Positions 17,898 to 26,415 of a DNA stretch of 64,000 bases are shown piece after piece. The notes beneath the pieces are model-generated. The model saw nothing but the letters and a program-made list of their open reading frames with translations. It had not been told where the DNA came from and did not search any database. The DNA lies in NCBI RefSeq assembly GCF_014837065.1, contig NZ_JACSPP010000011.1, positions 1 to 64,000 on the forward strand, in the 5' to 3' direction. The DNA comes from Phocaeicola intestinalis (GTDB taxonomy: Bacteria; Bacteroidota; Bacteroidia; Bacteroidales; Bacteroidaceae). Position 1 is the first letter of the stretch. Every line of letters starts with the position of its first letter. The position numbers were made by a program, and so were the translations under genes.

Positions 17898-19235
17898 ATG
17901 ACTCAACAAACAGGCATCCGCAAAGGACTGGTCAAACTCGTTATACCCATTTTTATCGAAACTTTGCTCATCATGATGCTGGGAGCAGTAGATACCATCA
18001 TGCTGAGCCAATACTCCGATGAGAGCGTGGCTGCCGTAGGCGTGGTCAACCAGATTGTGACCTTTGCCTTTCTGGTATTCGAGGTCATCAACATCGGCAC
18101 ATCGGTACTCTGCTCGCAGTACTTGGGAGCTAAATTAGAAAAAAACATGATACAGGTAGTGGGGGTAGCCTTATTGCTCAATTTGGTAGTAGGACTGGCA
18201 GTCAGTGCCATCCTGCATTTTGGTGCCACTACACTGTTGGGCTGGATGGGACTACGCCCCGAGTTGTTACAATATGGTATCGGCTATATGGAGATTGTGG
18301 GAGCATTCGCTTTCTTCCAGGCCATCTCGCTCACCATTTCCGCCTCGTTACGCAGTGCCAACAAAGCCATTTACCCGATGCTGGTTACCGTACTGGTCAA
18401 CATCATGAACATCATCGGCAATTATTCGCTGATTTTCGGCAAGTGGGGCATGCCGGCACTGGGAGCCGAAGGTGCTGCCATCTCTACCGCTTTCGCCCGT
18501 GGCGTAAGCATGGTTGTATTGTTTGTCATCCTCTTCCGCAAACACATCCCCAAGTTCCCCCTTGCCTATTTCCGCCCTTTCCCATGGATAGAGCTGAAAA
18601 ACCTGTTGAAAATCGGGCTTCCTTCTGCCGGCGAAAACATCTCGTACAGTTTCTCGCAAGTGGTCATCACCTACCTTATTAATATATTAGGCAACAATGC
18701 CCTTGCCACCCGTACCTATACGGTCAACATCGTGATGTTTGTCTACCTCTTTGCCATCGCCATGGCGCAAGGAGGTGCCATCACCATCGGACACCTGGTA
18801 GGACAGAAAAAGGTCCGTGCCGCCTACCTTTTGGGCAAGTACGTAATGCGGCTTTCCATTCTGGTGTCGCTCATACTCTCGTGCATCTGGGCAGCTTCGG
18901 GGCACTTCATCTTCAGCCTCCTGACCGACAACCAGGAAATCATCCGGCTGGGTGTCACCGTGATGATTATCGATGTGATTGTGGAAATCGGACGTGCCGT
19001 GAACATCTATGCCACCAATGCCCTCCGTTCTGCGGGCGATGTCAACTTCCCCTTCTATGTAGGGCTGGTGGTGCAGTGGAGCGTGTCGGTAGGCGTCAGC
19101 TACCTGCTCGGCATCCATTGGGGCTGGGGACTGATAGGCATGTGGTGCGCCTTCCTGCTCGACGAGAATATCCGTGCCATTATCTTCGTCCGCCGCTGGA
19201 ACAGCATGAAATGGGCAAAGAAAGGATTCGTTTAG
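17898..19235 (+). CDS. MATE-family multidrug efflux transporter
   Basis: 445-residue polytopic membrane protein with about 12 helices in two similar halves, typical of MATE (NorM-like) antiporters: VKLVIPIFIETLLIMMLGAV at the start, AVGVVNQI in helix 2, and the second half beginning near LPSAGENISYSFSQ. Such proteins export cationic drugs or metabolites using Na+ or H+. It is followed by a large tandem-repeat tract. Confidence 0.92.
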   Translation: MTQQTGIRKGLVKLVIPIFIETLLIMMLGAVDTIMLSQYSDESVAAVGVVNQIVTFAFLVFEVINIGTSVLCSQYLGAKLEKNMIQVVGVALLLNLVVGLAVSAILHFGATTLLGWMGLRPELLQYGIGYMEIVGAFAFFQAISLTISASLRSANKAIYPMLVTVLVNIMNIIGNYSLIFGKWGMPALGAEGAAISTAFARGVSMVVLFVILFRKHIPKFPLAYFRPFPWIELKNLLKIGLPSAGENISYSFSQVVITYLINILGNNALATRTYTVNIVMFVYLFAIAMAQGGAITIGHLVGQKKVRAAYLLGKYVMRLSILVSLILSCIWAASGHFIFSLLTDNQEIIRLGVTVMIIDVIVEIGRAVNIYATNALRSAGDVNFPFYVGLVVQWSVSVGVSYLLGIHWGWGLIGMWCAFLLDENIRAIIFVRRWNSMKWAKKGFV

Positions 19236-19529
19236 TGAGTTTTTGAGTTCTTAAGTTTTTGAGTTCTTAAGTTTTTGAGTTCTTAAGTTTTTGAGTTCTT
19301 AAGTTTTTGAGTTTGTATGTTTCAACTTAAAAGTTTCAACTCAAAAACACTCATAAACTTAAAAACTTACAAACTTAAAAACTTACAAACTCAAAAACTT
19401 ACAAACTCAAAAACTTACAAACTTAAAAACTTACAAACTTACAAACTTAAAAACTTACAAACTCAAAAACTTACAAACTCAAAAACTTACAAACTCAAAA
19501 ACTTACAAACTCAAAAACTTACAAACTGT
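19236..19529. repeat. two opposed 16-bp tandem arrays forming a giant hairpin
   Basis: Just after the MATE stop, a unit GAGTTCTTAAGTTTTT is repeated about four times (19236-19315), then from 19320 the opposite strand type AAAAACTTACAAACTC is repeated about ten times with small changes to 19529. The two arrays are near-complements and could fold into a stem of 80 bp or more. It has no coding sense; the open frame through it merely translates the repeat. Confidence 0.8.
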
Positions 19530-19559
19530 TTTGAATTTATCGTGCGATGATTGGGGATG
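19523..19559. repeat. end of the MITE-like family, inverted copy
   Basis: Bases AAACTGTTTTGAATTTATCG and on to GATGATTGGGG match the right end of the 12335-12527 element in reverse orientation. No partner end was found within a few hundred bases. Confidence 0.55.
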
Positions 19560-19575
19560 TTTTTTTGCAGAGAAG

Positions 19576-19620
19576 GTGTATCAAAATGAAAGTTGATTCC
19601 AATTTCGGCACACCCTCCTA
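19576..19620. terminator. possible hairpin with GGTGT...ACACC arms
   Basis: AAGGTGTATC and CGGCACACC form an imperfect stem; the same style of hairpin ends the barrel-protein gene at 60900-60936. Next to it, 19648-19668 carries half of the CCACAGATTACAC family. Confidence 0.35.
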
Positions 19621-19745
19621 TAGGCAATTAAGAAAAATGCAGATATAATCTGTGTAATCTGTGGTGAAAAATAGAATAATCATCCTTCAGATAGGGAAGG
19701 CATTCTTATCGTTGTAAAATTATGAGCCGATTCCATCATTTTTAT

Positions 19746-19753
19746 TACTTTTG
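19746..19753 (+). promoter_or_regulatory. -7 box TACTTTTG of the TPR-HTH gene
   Basis: Full TAnnTTTG match, 24 bases before the start codon. Confidence 0.55.
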
Positions 19754-19777
19754 CACCGTTAAAAGACAGAACCGCCT

Positions 19778-21520
19778 ATGTTAAGAAGAATCATCCTGCC
19801 GTTGCTTTGCCTGATGTTGCTTCTCCCTGCCTGTAAGGAAGAACCGAAAATCCCAGCCGAATTGAAAGCAATCAACGAAGCTATCGAAAGCGACAAACCG
19901 GGAATATACTATATGTTGCAAGACTACAAGCCTAAGGTACAAAGGCAACCCGAAGCTGTGCGGATGTATTACGACTTCCTTACTATTAAATATGAAGACC
20001 AGATTAGTTTCCGCCATCCTTCCGATAGCTTGATAAAAGGCATCGTGCACTACTACGAGGAGAAGAACGAGCGCCGGATGTTGCCCGAAGTGTATTACCT
20101 TGCCGGGCGGGTATATGCCAGTTTTGGCGATGCCCTCCGGGGACTGGACTATTACCAGCAGGCTTTGGACGCATCTGCTGCGCAAGGCAATGAAAAGCTG
20201 ATGCAACGCATCTATTTCCAGATGGGGCACATCTTCTTGCATCAAGACGTGTACGATGAGGCACTGAATGCCCAGCGGAAAGCCCTTGGCCACAAACACC
20301 TGGCGGTGGACAGCGTGTCGGAAGTGTTTATCCTGAAAGACTTAGGAGCCACTTATGCGGCGCAAGGAAAAACCGACAGTGCCTTCCTTTACTACCAGGA
20401 AGCCTTGCGGAAAGCCGAAACCGCCTGCAATGCCTCCGTCCGCTTCTATGTGAAAGAAGACATGGCTGCACTCCATCTCCGCCTGGGCGAATACGACAAG
20501 GCATGGCACCTGCTCGATGCACCTCCTGCCGATATGGATGCCAGCGTGCAGGCAACGCTCTACCGCTTGAAAGCTCAGCTTTTTCACCGGACCGGACAAC
20601 CTGACTCTGCCCTCTACTATTGCCGTCTTTTGACCCGTGAGGGCAGCTCGGTGTACGACTGGCAGGCAGCAAGTCTGGAAATGGCAGGCATCTTTACCGG
20701 ACAAGGACGTTTTCAGGATGCCGTCAACCAATACCGCCAATACGTCATCTATACCGACTCGGTGCAAAAACTTATCCGTACCGCTGCCATCAGCAAGGCA
20801 CAATCGACCTACAACTATCGGTTACGCGAGCGGGAGAACAACCAGCTGAAACTGAAAAACGCCGAGCAGCACACCCTGATACTGGTCTACCTGCTTGCTG
20901 GTGTGCTCATCGTAGGAGGTGGTACTATTTACCTGCTCTACCTGCGCACCAGCCGGCAGAAGCAAAACGAACGTATCAAAGAACTGGAGCGCCAACAGGA
21001 AGAACAATACACCCGAAGCCGTGCCTACATTGAACAGAACAATGCCATCATCCGCCAACTGGAGACCCGACTGGCTTCTACCTCGGCAGATAACACGCAG
21101 ATGCGCGAACGCCTGCAGACCCAACAAGAACAGTTGCGCCAACGCAACATCCGTGCCGAAGCCGAAATGCGCCAACAGGAACTGGCACTGCATACGTTCC
21201 GCCAATCGGATATTTACATCCGTTTCCATCAGGCAGCAGACTTCAGCGAGCTATCGGAAACCGACTGGCAGGAACTGCAACGCACCATCGATGAAACCTT
21301 CAACCGTTTCACCGCACGCCTCTACGCACTCTCTCCCCTCAGCGAACGCGAACTTCGCATTTGCCTGCTGGTAAAGGCCGAAATCCAGCCTACCGGCATC
21401 GCCCAACTAACTGGTCGTGTAAAGTCCACCATCACATCCGCCCGCAAGAACCTATTCGAAAAGCTATGCGGCAAGAAAGGCTCGGCAGAAGACTTCGACC
21501 GCTTTATCCGGGCTTTCTGA
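19778..21520 (+). CDS. TPR lipoprotein regulator with transmembrane helix and C-terminal HTH
   Basis: 580 residues: lipoprotein-type signal (LLLPAC), TPR repeats from about 60 to 340 (for example VYYLAGRVYASFGDALRGL), a membrane helix at about 367-388 (LVYLLAGVLIVGGGTIYLLY), a long coiled coil to about 490, and a C-terminal LuxR-like HTH (LSERELRICLLVKA..TGIAQLTGRVKSTITSARK). This build is common in Bacteroidota and is thought to sense an outside signal and bind DNA near the membrane. It lies directly upstream of the GLPGLI operon and is a candidate to control it. Confidence 0.85.
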   Translation: MLRRIILPLLCLMLLLPACKEEPKIPAELKAINEAIESDKPGIYYMLQDYKPKVQRQPEAVRMYYDFLTIKYEDQISFRHPSDSLIKGIVHYYEEKNERRMLPEVYYLAGRVYASFGDALRGLDYYQQALDASAAQGNEKLMQRIYFQMGHIFLHQDVYDEALNAQRKALGHKHLAVDSVSEVFILKDLGATYAAQGKTDSAFLYYQEALRKAETACNASVRFYVKEDMAALHLRLGEYDKAWHLLDAPPADMDASVQATLYRLKAQLFHRTGQPDSALYYCRLLTREGSSVYDWQAASLEMAGIFTGQGRFQDAVNQYRQYVIYTDSVQKLIRTAAISKAQSTYNYRLRERENNQLKLKNAEQHTLILVYLLAGVLIVGGGTIYLLYLRTSRQKQNERIKELERQQEEQYTRSRAYIEQNNAIIRQLETRLASTSADNTQMRERLQTQQEQLRQRNIRAEAEMRQQELALHTFRQSDIYIRFHQAADFSELSETDWQELQRTIDETFNRFTARLYALSPLSERELRICLLVKAEIQPTGIAQLTGRVKSTITSARKNLFEKLCGKKGSAEDFDRFIRAF

Positions 21521-21804
21521 AAGCATCCGCCAACTGCCCGGTTTTTCCACTACAGATAACACGGATTATACCATGCGCGGTATGAAATTGTGCCTTTTGT
21601 GGATGGGGCAATAAAAAATGTGATAATGTGACAATGTGATAATGTGACAATGTGAAAATAAATTAGCACATTGTTCTATTATTTATTGGCACATTAAAAG
21701 CCCGTCTGTGTCTTTCCGTGTTTTCTGTGTCCCATCAGAATTCGCAAATGCTTTTTCGAACAAAAACCGAACCCGTTTACAGCACCCTATTCAGCAGGTT
21801 TCCC
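21521..21804. other. intergenic region with hairpin array upstream of the GLPGLI genes
   Basis: Contains an inverted copy of the TGCACAAATCC element (21573-21598), a tandem array of AATGTGATAATGTGAC words (21606-21655) with the complementary GCACATTGTTC and GGCACATTA at 21663-21696, and one copy of the 16-base motif TCGAACAAAAACCGAA at 21756-21771. Confidence 0.5.
21756..21771 (+). promoter_or_regulatory. shared motif TCGAACAAAAACCGAA, copy 1
   Basis: The same 16 bases occur twice more, at 23666-23681 and 23698-23713, upstream of the second GLPGLI gene. Here the motif ends 33 bases before the -7 box, a place suited to a transcription activator. Confidence 0.5.
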
Positions 21805-21812
21805 TACTTTTG
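21805..21812 (+). promoter_or_regulatory. -7 box TACTTTTG of GLPGLI gene 1
   Basis: TAnnTTTG match within GGTTTCCCTACTTTTG, the same 16 bases as in the promoter at 23747. It shows that the start codon is at 21838 and not at an upstream in-frame ATG (21718), which would not be transcribed. Confidence 0.6.
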
Positions 21813-21837
21813 CTTCAAACCAAAAACGAAAAATGCC

Positions 21838-22728
21838 ATGAAACCAATGTTCTATTCACTCTTCGCACTGTGCTTCCTGATGCCCACATATGCACAGACC
21901 GTCGATTTTATCAAAGAACTGGAACCTGCCATCATGCAATGCACGTACCGGTGCACCATGAAACTGGATACATTAGGGACCGATACGAAAACAGACCGGA
22001 TGATACTCCGCATCGGGAAAAACATCAGCCAATTCTACTCGTACACGGCTTACCGCACCGATTCGATATGGAAAACATCCAACGGAAAACGGATTTGGGG
22101 CAATGCCATGGTACGTGCCATCCGTTCGAAAAACCATGCCCAAATGCCCAATGCCAACATGGTAACCAACGATTATATCTATAAAAACTATCCCGAAGGC
22201 AAACTCAGCACGTATGCCCAACTGGGAGTAACAAGCGTACGGATAGAAGAAGACTACACCGGACAGAATTGGACTTTGCAGGACAGCAACAAGACCCTGC
22301 TGGGCTATCCCTGTCAACTTGCCACGTGCAGTTTCCGCGGACGAGACTACCAGGCATGGTTTACCTCGGATATACCGATTGCCAACGGGCCTTGGAAGTT
22401 CAAAGAATTGCCCGGACTGATACTGGAAGTGTACGACACGCAATGCCATTATCAATTCCAGATAGAAGGAATAGAACGGACAAACATCGCTCCCGTATGT
22501 TTCTATTATACCACTCCCGACCCACGGAATGCCGAACGCATCGACCGTATCCGCTACCTGCAACTAGCCACCGAAGGAAATGCCGGCATACCTACTTTCC
22601 TGCGCGAGACAAGCTTGGGCAGCAAAAAAACGGAAGACGGCCAAAGGCAACACATCACCCACGATTACTTGGAGAGAGATTATCACAAGAATGCCTGTAC
22701 ATCCAGCAGCACCGGGCAACACAAATAA
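21838..22728 (+). CDS. GLPGLI family protein 1, exported
   Basis: 296-residue member of the Bacteroidota GLPGLI family (TIGR01200 type), function unknown. Signal peptide 1-20 (ending PTYAQ). The naming motif reads ELPGLILEVYD near residue 190 (E instead of the first G), preceded by AWFTSDIPIANGPWKF. By sequence (IYKNYPEGKL, RIEEDY) it is closer to the B-type paralogues at 24655 and 26416. Unlike them its C-terminus runs past the DYH motif by about 13 residues rich in S, T and Q. The family usually sits beside TonB-receptor-like barrels, as here. Confidence 0.85.
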   Translation: MKPMFYSLFALCFLMPTYAQTVDFIKELEPAIMQCTYRCTMKLDTLGTDTKTDRMILRIGKNISQFYSYTAYRTDSIWKTSNGKRIWGNAMVRAIRSKNHAQMPNANMVTNDYIYKNYPEGKLSTYAQLGVTSVRIEEDYTGQNWTLQDSNKTLLGYPCQLATCSFRGRDYQAWFTSDIPIANGPWKFKELPGLILEVYDTQCHYQFQIEGIERTNIAPVCFYYTTPDPRNAERIDRIRYLQLATEGNAGIPTFLRETSLGSKKTEDGQRQHITHDYLERDYHKNACTSSSTGQHK

Positions 22729-22738
22729 ATACCCAGCC

Positions 22739-23049
22739 ATGAAAAACTATATACAATATACCTTGCTTCTGCTGGCAAGTATGACAAGCTGTTTCCACAT
22801 GAAAGCGCAAGGCAATGCCACACTCCCGACAAGCCTCTCGCGCCAAGCTACGGAATGTTACCTGCAAGGAGAATATGCCGAAAGGGCATTCAACCTTTAC
22901 GACGCTCTCGAAACTATCAGGCATTCATCGATTCACTCGGTTGTGCCAGTGATGCCACCGAGGCACTCTACAAGCTGGCAGACCTTGCCAAGTCACGCCT
23001 GCATGAACTGAAAGAAAAAGCATTTATCAAAAACACGCTGGCACAATAA
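22739..23049 (+). pseudogene. small exported protein broken by a frameshift
   Basis: An open frame begins MKNYIQYTLLLLASMTSCFH at 22739, 10 bases after GLPGLI gene 1, and reads well to about 22905 (..ERAFNLYDAL). The sensible continuation (NYQAFIDSLGCASDATEALY.. to ..FIKNTLAQ, stop at 23047-23049) is in another frame. Losing one base near 22905 explains both. The rebuilt product would have about 103 residues with a lipoprotein-like signal and an amphipathic helical body. Family not recognised. A sequencing error cannot be excluded, and no classic slippery site was seen. Confidence 0.55.
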
Positions 23050-23746
23050 AATATGAATATCCTCAAAATGCCAGTAGATAAAAGGAGCGTGAGGAAATAC
23101 ATTCCAGTCCTCCCCCAATCCCATATTGCCAGGACTGCAGTCCTAGATAGTATAGGACTGCAGTACCAGTAAGGTAAAACTGCAGTCCCAGCCTATCAGG
23201 ACAGGGAAAGATTATAGCTTTGTAGAAAAGGTCGTGCAGCTTTGTGGAAAAGGTTGACTACTTTAAGTCTTATTCGTAGTATGGTATTATTACTATTCAT
23301 GCCTGTCATTTACCGGTGTGAGGCAATACCATATTTGCCTTGCAGAAGAATGGAGCCTTTCTGGAATAAAATACTGGCAGTGAGGAAGCTCCCATCACTT
23401 CCAGCTCTTTTCGCAAACATTCAGTAATCATCATATTTTCAGCAGTTTCATAGATATTTTCTTAATGGCGGTCATTCATCGCACGATAAATTCAAAATAG
23501 TTTCTTATACTATGCGGTATAGATTTGTGCATTTTAATGAAACATAACTATTCACCACAGAGGCCACAAAGAACCACAGAGGAAAAATTTAAAAGACTCT
23601 GTGTACCTGTGCCCTGTGGTAAGAAAATGCACACTTTCATACCGCGCAAAGTATAAAAATTTTCATCGAACAAAAACCGAATCCTAAAACCGTAGCATCG
23701 AACAAAAACCGAACTGTTTTATAGCTTTTGGTTCAAGTGGTTTCCC
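23050..23746. other. 773-bp gap with nested palindromes, no gene
   Basis: From left: an array of GGACTGCAGT words in both orientations (about 23120-23200); an end of the MITE-like family (23477-23504); then a nested palindrome in which TATGCGGTATAGATTTGTGC (23511-23530) pairs with the region 23624-23655 around an inner CCACAGAGG/CCTGTGG hairpin (23551-23621). Two copies of the TCGAACAAAAACCGAA motif follow. A short frame at 23242-23427 shows no protein-like features. Confidence 0.5.
23666..23713 (+). promoter_or_regulatory. two tandem copies of TCGAACAAAAACCGAA
   Basis: Copies at 23666-23681 and 23698-23713 are spaced 32 bases apart, about three turns of the helix, so a protein would bind both on one face. 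The second copy ends 33 bases before the -7 box, the same distance as in front of GLPGLI gene 1. Confidence 0.55.
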
Positions 23747-23754
23747 TACTTTTG
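23747..23754 (+). promoter_or_regulatory. -7 box TACTTTTG of the GLPGLI operon
   Basis: Full TAnnTTTG match in the same GGTTTCCCTACTTTTG context as at 21805. Genes from 23823 to 29851 follow closely and probably form one transcript from here. Confidence 0.6.
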
Positions 23755-23822
23755 TCGATATCGAACTTAAAACACAAATATGATTTAATGGAAACAGACC
23801 ATCACCAATAATACTGTCAATT

Positions 23823-24641
23823 ATGAAAACATTTATTTTTATCCTTATTTTCTTCTTCGGCTGCTATGTACAAGCTTCGGCTCAGAAAGAAAAAGCCATC
23901 GAACCTGCCATCATGGAATGCCAGTACGACCATACCGCTGTACGAGACACACTCGACCGCAGCCATGTGATGAAAGACCGGATGATTTTGCGGATAGGAA
24001 AAAATGTCAGCCAGTTCTATAGCTGGTACACCCTGCAAGGAGACTCCATGTGGACAGACCCGAGGGGAAGAAAGATTGCCGCAGAAAGAATTTTTGAAGC
24101 CTTACGTACACAGAATCATGAAAATATTATAGGTGAACGTACAGACGGATATATCTATCATTCATATCCTCAAAAAGGAATCACCACAACTTACACTTCC
24201 CAAGGAGGGGAAGATATGAGAACCCCTGTTACATTTCTGTATTTTTCGGAAGAAACACCCCGTCAGGAATGGAAAATTCAGGATTCCGTTAAGCAAGTGT
24301 TGAGATATACTTGCCAGCTTGCTACCGCCCAGTTCAGAGGCAGATTGTGGTACGCTTGGTTTACGCCTGATATCCCTATTGATAACGGACCGTGGAAACT
24401 CAGCGGACTGCCCGGCTTGATAGTGGAAGCTTACGACAGCCAAAACTATTACTATTATACATTAACCGGCATTCAGACAAAAAAACTGCAACCCGTTACT
24501 TTCTACAATTATTGGGAAAAAGTATTCGAAAAAACCACTCGACTTGATTACCTTAAAAAAGCGCATAAATCACAAATTAAATATGCTGACAAGTTTAGAT
24601 ATACAAACTACGATTTTTTAGAATTAGATTATCACCAGTAA
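23823..24641 (+). CDS. GLPGLI family protein 2 (type A, first copy)
   Basis: 272-residue exported protein (signal 1-20, ending ASAQ). GLPGLIVEAYDSQ lies near residue 195, after WYAWFTPDIPIDNGPWK. It ends FLELDYHQ. It is a close paralogue of the gene at 25442: residues 28-85 are almost identical, the block at about 85-120 is strongly different, then similarity returns. Function unknown. The next gene starts 13 bases on. Confidence 0.87.
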   Translation: MKTFIFILIFFFGCYVQASAQKEKAIEPAIMECQYDHTAVRDTLDRSHVMKDRMILRIGKNVSQFYSWYTLQGDSMWTDPRGRKIAAERIFEALRTQNHENIIGERTDGYIYHSYPQKGITTTYTSQGGEDMRTPVTFLYFSEETPRQEWKIQDSVKQVLRYTCQLATAQFRGRLWYAWFTPDIPIDNGPWKLSGLPGLIVEAYDSQNYYYYTLTGIQTKKLQPVTFYNYWEKVFEKTTRLDYLKKAHKSQIKYADKFRYTNYDFLELDYHQ

Positions 24642-24654
24642 AAAACTTATCAAT

Positions 24655-25428
24655 ATGAAACGAACAACTATTTTCTTCACCTTGCTGCTCTTCCTGCAAG
24701 CTGCACAAGCACAAATCGAAAGCATGATGCAAACCATCGAGCCAGCTCTGCTGGAATGCCGGTACCAATGGATACAGAAAACAGATACTTTAGGAACGGA
24801 AATTGCCGTGGACACCATGGTCTTACGTATCGGCAAGAAGGTAAGCCAATGCTATCCACAATCTACGTTTTCTATGGATTCATTGGTCAACACACCCAAT
24901 GGAGGCGAAATATTCATGCAACAGATGATGGACTTTATGAGCAAAAAAAGACCACGACCGGGAACCAAAATCATCAACCGGTATTATTATAAGAATTATC
25001 CCGATGGGAAGTTCAACACCTTTGCACCCACACCGATACGAATAGAAGAAAACTACCAGAAACAAGCATGGACTATCGTGGCGGACAGCACGAAAACTAT
25101 CTTGGGCTATTCCTGCCAGCTTGCCACCTGCCACTTCCAAGGAAGGGAATACAAGGCATGGTACACTACCGAAATCCCTTATCAGGAGGGACCGTGGAAA
25201 TTCAACGGACTGCCCGGACTGATTACCGAAGTGTATGACACCAAGAACCATTATCACTTTACTTTGGTCAGCGTAAAAAAAGACCATCTCCCTCCGGTAT
25301 GTTTCTATAAGCTGAAAGCCGAATCCTTACAGGAAGTGCCTAAGAAAGACCGAATTGCGTTTTTGAAGGAATCGGCAAAAAAGAACAAACATAACTTTGA
25401 TTTCATGGAAACTGATTACCACGAATAA
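24655..25428 (+). CDS. GLPGLI family protein 3 (type B, first copy)
   Basis: 257-residue exported protein (signal about 1-20, ending QAAQAQ). Motifs KNYPDGKFNTFAP, IEENY and GLPGLITEVYDTKNHYHF (near residue 185) mark it as type B, shared with the gene at 26416. It ends FMETDYHE. Function unknown; it lies 13 bases behind type A copy 1. Confidence 0.87.
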   Translation: MKRTTIFFTLLLFLQAAQAQIESMMQTIEPALLECRYQWIQKTDTLGTEIAVDTMVLRIGKKVSQCYPQSTFSMDSLVNTPNGGEIFMQQMMDFMSKKRPRPGTKIINRYYYKNYPDGKFNTFAPTPIRIEENYQKQAWTIVADSTKTILGYSCQLATCHFQGREYKAWYTTEIPYQEGPWKFNGLPGLITEVYDTKNHYHFTLVSVKKDHLPPVCFYKLKAESLQEVPKKDRIAFLKESAKKNKHNFDFMETDYHE

Positions 25429-25441
25429 CAGCATATCTTTT

Positions 25442-26260
25442 ATGAACACACTTTATCTAATTGGAGGGTTACTCTTCACCTTCGCTTCACAAGCATTCGC
25501 AGAGAAGCGGACGGTGATAGAGCCAGCCATCATGGAATGCCAGTACGACCATACTGCTGTACGAGACACACTCGACCGCAGCCAGGTGATGAAAGACCAG
25601 ATGATTTTGCGGATAGGAAAGAATGTCAGCCAGTTCTATAGCTGGTACACCCTGCAAGGAGACTCCATGTGGACAGACCCGACAGGAAGAAAGATTGCCA
25701 TAGACAAAACACTCGAATCCATTCGTACACGCAACAATGATAACTTGATATGCAAACGGACAAACGGATACATTTATAAATCATATCCACAAAAAGGAAT
25801 TATCACAACTTACATCACTCAAGGAGGAGAAGACATGAAAACTCCTATCGTATATCTTTATTTCTCGGAAGAAACACCCCGGCAGGCATGGGAAATGCAA
25901 GATTCCACCAAACAAGTACTGGGATATACTTGCCAGCTTGCCACCACCCGGTTCAGAGGCAGGTTATGGTACGCTTGGTTTACCCCCGATATCCCTATTG
26001 ATAACGGACCGTGGAAACTCGGAGGACTTCCCGGCTTGATAGTGGAAGCATACGACAGCCAAGACTATTACCACTATACTCTGACCGGCATCCAAACCCA
26101 GAATCTGCAACCCGTTACTTTCTACAATTATTGGGAAAAGGTATTCGAAAAGACAACCCGTTTGGACTACCTAAGAAAAGACCGCCAGTCAAAAGACAAA
26201 GCAGCCGACAAACTGAAATATACACGATACGATTTTTTAGAACTGGATTACCACCAATAA
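25442..26260 (+). CDS. GLPGLI family protein 4 (type A, second copy)
   Basis: 272 residues; start at 25442 (MNTLYLIGGLLFTFASQAFA) gives a proper signal peptide, whereas an upstream ATG at 25397 would overlap the previous gene and spoil it. GLPGLIVEAYDSQ near residue 195, ending FLELDYHQ. Near-identical blocks to the gene at 23823 alternate with a diverged block, a pattern expected from duplication with later gene conversion. Same 13-bp gap to the preceding gene as in the first unit. Confidence 0.87.
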   Translation: MNTLYLIGGLLFTFASQAFAEKRTVIEPAIMECQYDHTAVRDTLDRSQVMKDQMILRIGKNVSQFYSWYTLQGDSMWTDPTGRKIAIDKTLESIRTRNNDNLICKRTNGYIYKSYPQKGIITTYITQGGEDMKTPIVYLYFSEETPRQAWEMQDSTKQVLGYTCQLATTRFRGRLWYAWFTPDIPIDNGPWKLGGLPGLIVEAYDSQDYYHYTLTGIQTQNLQPVTFYNYWEKVFEKTTRLDYLRKDRQSKDKAADKLKYTRYDFLELDYHQ

Positions 26261-26271
26261 AAACCTTAAAT

Positions 26272-26400
26272 GAATGTCCGCATTTTACCCAATTTCCCAT
26301 GTAGGGGCGTATCGTATACGCCCTGAAAACATCTACGTGGATTAGTTGGCGCATTCGGGCGTATGCGATACGCCCCTACATGGGATGTTTGCGGATATTC
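26272..26400. mobile_element. 129-bp palindromic element inserted between GLPGLI genes
   Basis: Left end GAATGTCCGCA.. with CCATGTAGGGGCGTATCG, right end CGATACGCCCCTACATGG.. with TGCGGATATTC: imperfect inverted repeats of about 40 bases around a 45-base centre. The A-B gap of the first duplicated unit is 13 bp, while this A-B gap is 155 bp, and the extra is exactly this element. A decayed half copy lies at 46672-46750. GTAGGGGCGTAT palindromes of this kind are known as dispersed repeats; no protein is encoded. Confidence 0.65.
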
Positions 26401-26415
26401 AAAAAACTTATCAGT

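Noticed and set aside
19236..19540. CRISPR-like look of regularly spaced repeats
   Set aside because: Units are 16 bp, directly adjacent without unique spacers, and there is no cas gene; it is a simple tandem array.
19317..19550. 77-codon open frame in the tandem array (LKNLQTQKLTNSKTYK...)
   Set aside because: It only translates the 16-bp repeat; no start context, no protein-like features.
21718..21837. in-frame upstream extension of GLPGLI gene 1
   Set aside because: It contains the operator motif and the -7 box, so it is not transcribed; the signal peptide begins at 21838.
23242..23427. 61-codon frame between the GLPGLI genes
   Set aside because: No ribosome binding site, promoter or family signs; surrounded by palindromic repeats.
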